Of a stretch of DNA of 7,251 bases, positions 5,520-7,251 are shown piece by piece; positions within the stretch are counted from its first letter, which is position 1; each line of letters starts with the position of its first letter. This DNA is from SPCO01 sp046599085 (GTDB lineage: Bacteria; Chloroflexota; Limnocylindria; Limnocylindrales; CSP1-4). The notes below the pieces were generated by a model. That model did not search any database. It saw only the letters and a list, made by a program, of their open reading frames with translations, and had not been told where the DNA came from. The DNA is taken from NCBI GenBank assembly GCA_046599085.1, contig JBKJHI010000254.1, forward strand, positions 1-7,251, in the 5' to 3' direction. A program made the position numbers and the translations under genes.

Positions 5520-6925
5520 TGCTCAGCCGCCGTGGTCGGGAGGACCACAGCGAAGCCGCCAGCCCGGTCGCGCCCGGTTGGGTCAGCCGACCGCGCCCGT
5601 CGATCCGCCGCGCGATCCGCCGACGCCTGCCCGCCCTGACGATGCTGCTGGTGCTGGCCGTGGCCATGACCGGTGCGCCAGTCGGCGTACAGACCGCCCA
5701 CGCCGATGAGCTGTCGGACGCGAAGGCGCGCCAGGAGCAGCTGAAGAAAGACGTCGCCGCACAGAAGACGCGCGTCGCTCAGTTGAGCTCGCTGCAGTCC
5801 GCCCTGTCCTCCGAGATCAGCGAGACACGCAAGCAGCTGAGCGCCATCGGGGCGGACCTGGATGCCGTCCGCGCCCGGATCACGACGATGCAGACTCGGA
5901 TCACGGCGGTCCGCAGTGCCTACGACGAGGTCGTTGGCCAGTTGAAGATCATGGACGCGAACCTCCGCGTGGTCGAGGCACAGGAGGCCGCCAAGCGGAA
6001 GGACCTGGCCGATCGACGCGCCCTGCTCGCCGGTCGCATCCGGGATGCCTACGACACGGACCGGACCTCGCCCCTGGAGACCTTCATCTCCGGCGGGAAC
6101 TTCACCGACCTGCTTGCCGAGATGAGCTATTACATCGACGTCGGGGAGCAGGACAAGGCGCTCGCCGCCGAGATCACGAAGGCGTCGGAGACGCTGGCCG
6201 CATTGCGCGAGACGGTGGCGCTGACGCGGACGCGCACGGACGAACTCCGCCGCGAGACCGCCGCCCAGAAGCGCGAACTCGATCGAAGCCTGGCCGAGCT
6301 CAAGGACACCCAGGAGCAGCTCAAGCGTCTCGAAAGGAACGTCGCGGCGGCCCTGGCCGAGCAGAAGGCACAATTCGCGGCCCTTCAGCGCAACAAGGCG
6401 AACGCGGCTCGGATCATCAGGGAAGCGGCCGCGAAACAGGCCGCCCTCGCCCGCACGATCGACCAGCTCATCGACGAGCAGGTCAAGAAAGGCAAGATCC
6501 CGTCCGAGTTCAACGGCACGTTCCGCTGGCCGATGGACAAGTTCACGATCAGCGGCGAGTACGGCTGCAGCACATTCACGTGGTACGCACCGGGCAACGG
6601 CTGTGCCCATTTCCACAACGGCATCGACCTCGTCGCCGACTACGGCGCGCCCGTTCGGTCCGCCGGGGCCGGCACCGTCGTGTACGTCGGGTGGAACTGG
6701 GCGGACGGCTCCGACCCAGCGTGGATCGTCGTGATCGCCCATTCCGAATCGCTGCGCACCTGGTACGCACACATGCAGCCCAAACGGCCGGTCGATGTCG
6801 GCCAGACCGTGTCCAAGGGCACGATCATCGGCTACGAGGGCAGCACCGGGCGGTCGACCGGCGCGCACCTGCACTGGGGAGTGGAGCTCAACGGCAACTT
6901 CGTGAACCCGAGGCTGTTCCTATAG
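5519..6925 (+). CDS. Secreted M23 peptidoglycan endopeptidase with CwlO/PcsB-like coiled coil
   Basis: A 468-aa cell-wall hydrolase that should cut peptide cross-links of peptidoglycan outside the membrane. A basic stretch (RRAIRRRLPAL) and hydrophobic core near 38-52 lead to a likely signal peptidase site after QTAHA (residue 62). Residues about 64-330 are two long coiled-coil arms joined near 178-205 by a hinge containing SPLETFISGGNFTDLL, the pattern seen in PcsB, CwlO and EnvC-type proteins. The M23 domain (about 340-468) is complete: H366 and D370 in FHNGID, H418 in WYAHM, H450 and H452 in HLHW; C350 and C362 flank the active-site entry and could form a disulfide. In the PcsB/CwlO/EnvC group the coiled coil is gated by FtsEX; that partner is inferred and not in the window. 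ATG 5519 is preferred, although it leaves a long 29-residue N-region and lacks a clear Shine-Dalgarno; GTG 5396 adds low-quality sequence, and ATG 5642 loses the basic region. Confidence 0.93.
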   Translation: MLSRRGREDHSEAASPVAPGWVSRPRPSIRRAIRRRLPALTMLLVLAVAMTGAPVGVQTAHADELSDAKARQEQLKKDVAAQKTRVAQLSSLQSALSSEISETRKQLSAIGADLDAVRARITTMQTRITAVRSAYDEVVGQLKIMDANLRVVEAQEAAKRKDLADRRALLAGRIRDAYDTDRTSPLETFISGGNFTDLLAEMSYYIDVGEQDKALAAEITKASETLAALRETVALTRTRTDELRRETAAQKRELDRSLAELKDTQEQLKRLERNVAAALAEQKAQFAALQRNKANAARIIREAAAKQAALARTIDQLIDEQVKKGKIPSEFNGTFRWPMDKFTISGEYGCSTFTWYAPGNGCAHFHNGIDLVADYGAPVRSAGAGTVVYVGWNWADGSDPAWIVVIAHSESLRTWYAHMQPKRPVDVGQTVSKGTIIGYEGSTGRSTGAHLHWGVELNGNFVNPRLFL

Positions 6926-6938
6926 GTCGAGGTCCCTG

Positions 6939-6953
6939 TGCGTTCGCGACGCA
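6939..6953 (+). terminator. Small hairpin after the M23 gene
   Basis: TGCGT (6939-6943) and ACGCA (6949-6953) pair around a TCGCG loop, starting 13 bases after the stop codon. Five pairs and no T run make it a weak terminator candidate. Confidence 0.25.
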
Positions 6954-6965
6954 GATGTGGGTGAG

Positions 6966-6985
6966 CGATGACATATCGATCATCG
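6966..6985. repeat. Inverted repeat upstream of the glgC promoter
   Basis: CGATGA (6966-6971) and TCATCG (6980-6985) are perfect complements eight bases apart, around a locally AT-rich centre (CATATCGA). The repeat ends eight bases before the proposed -35 hexamer, a place where an activator or repressor could bind. It could also be part of the upstream gene's 3' end. Confidence 0.3.
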
Positions 6986-6992
6986 TCCCGAA

Positions 6993-7021
6993 ACGACCTG
7001 GGCCGGTCCGCGTGCTAGCAT
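6993..7021 (+). promoter_or_regulatory. Predicted glgC promoter with extended -10
   Basis: ACGACC (6993-6998) and TAGCAT (7016-7021), spacer 17, with TG at 7013-7014 making an extended -10 (TGCTAGCAT). Transcription would start near 7028, about 34 bases before the GTG at 7062. GGAGG (7044-7048) is a Shine-Dalgarno match 13 bases before that GTG. Confidence 0.45.
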
Positions 7022-7061
7022 CGAGTCACTGGAACCCGCACTCGGAGGCGCATCCGGACCC

Positions 7062-7251
7062 GTGAAGCGCACCATGGCGGTCATCCTCGCAGGCGGCGAG
7101 GGCGAACGGCTTTCGATCCTGTCGCAGGAACGCGCGAAGCCCGCGGTCCCGTTCGGTGGCAAGTACCGGATCATCGATTTCACGCTGTCCAACTGCGTCA
7201 ACTCGGACATCGACGATGTCGTCGTCCTGACCCAGTACAACCCCCGCTCGC
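7062..7251 (+). CDS. glgC: Glucose-1-phosphate adenylyltransferase, N-terminal part (runs off window)
   Basis: The first 63 codons of ADP-glucose pyrophosphorylase, which makes ADP-glucose from glucose-1-phosphate and ATP, the committed step of bacterial glycogen synthesis in the cytosol. The visible part contains the nucleotide-binding loop AVILAGGEGERLSIL (6-20), the RAKPAVPFGGKYRIIDF block (24-40) that includes the conserved lysine and the allosteric-site region of the family, and TLSNCVNSDI (41-50), then TQYNPRS. Small departures from the common consensus are GEGER instead of GRGTR and NSDI instead of NSGI. GTG 7062 is chosen over ATG 7074 because GGAGG lies upstream and the MKRTMAVILAGG beginning matches relatives. 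Most of the protein, usually 400-430 aa, lies beyond the right edge, so completeness cannot be judged. It seems to have its own promoter. Trehalose or other sugar-nucleotide transferases are less likely given the RAKPAVPFGG block. Confidence 0.93.
   Translation, partial: MKRTMAVILAGGEGERLSILSQERAKPAVPFGGKYRIIDFTLSNCVNSDIDDVVVLTQYNPRS

Noticed and set aside
5354..6874. 506-aa minus-strand open frame across the M23 gene
   Set aside because: Mirror of the strongly coding M23 frame; no domain or motif recognised.
1..7251. CRISPR array, insertion sequence, tRNA/rRNA or defence genes
   Set aside because: No regularly spaced repeats, no transposase or terminal repeats, no tRNA-like cloverleaf and no defence-type domains were seen on reading both strands.

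Overview
This is a very GC-rich bacterial window (by eye, most third codon positions are G or C) with GTG starts, short gaps and no recognisable mobile element, CRISPR array, tRNA or rRNA. Protein styles fit a GC-rich Chloroflexota lineage, perhaps Limnocylindria-like: an NDUFA9-type SDR, an M17 aminopeptidase, a cysteine-poor A24 peptidase, an M23 peptidase with a CwlO/PcsB-like coiled coil, and GlgC. That taxonomic placement is inference; I had no search to confirm it.

Layout. A minus-strand adenosine deaminase family gene (1-885) runs off the left edge and is divergent from the rest. The 131 bp between it and the next gene carries two overlapping, oppositely directed -10-like hexamers. Rightward, an NAD(P)-binding SDR (1017-1967) overlaps by ATGA with a membrane-anchored helical protein of unknown function (1964-2893). 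A second unit is a leucyl aminopeptidase (3033-4595) followed after 19 bp by a prepilin-peptidase-family protease (4615-5271), ending in a strong two-part stem-loop (5293-5330). A 247-bp gap then holds a promoter-like pair, a hairpin, a possible 48-codon leader ORF and a 15-bp palindrome before a secreted M23 peptidoglycan hydrolase (5519-6925). A last promoter region leads into the start of glgC (7062 to the edge).

The genes look like housekeeping functions in several short transcription units: purine salvage, peptide turnover, membrane proteolysis, cell-wall cutting and glycogen synthesis. I see no new multi-gene system. The most interesting items are regulatory: a repeated promoter shape (GACC, 16-17 bp, TA-N-N-N-T) before three genes, and the structured leader of the M23 gene with its TGATG overlap. 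The uncharacterised 309-aa protein and the eroded N-terminal domain of the A24 peptidase are the other points worth a look.
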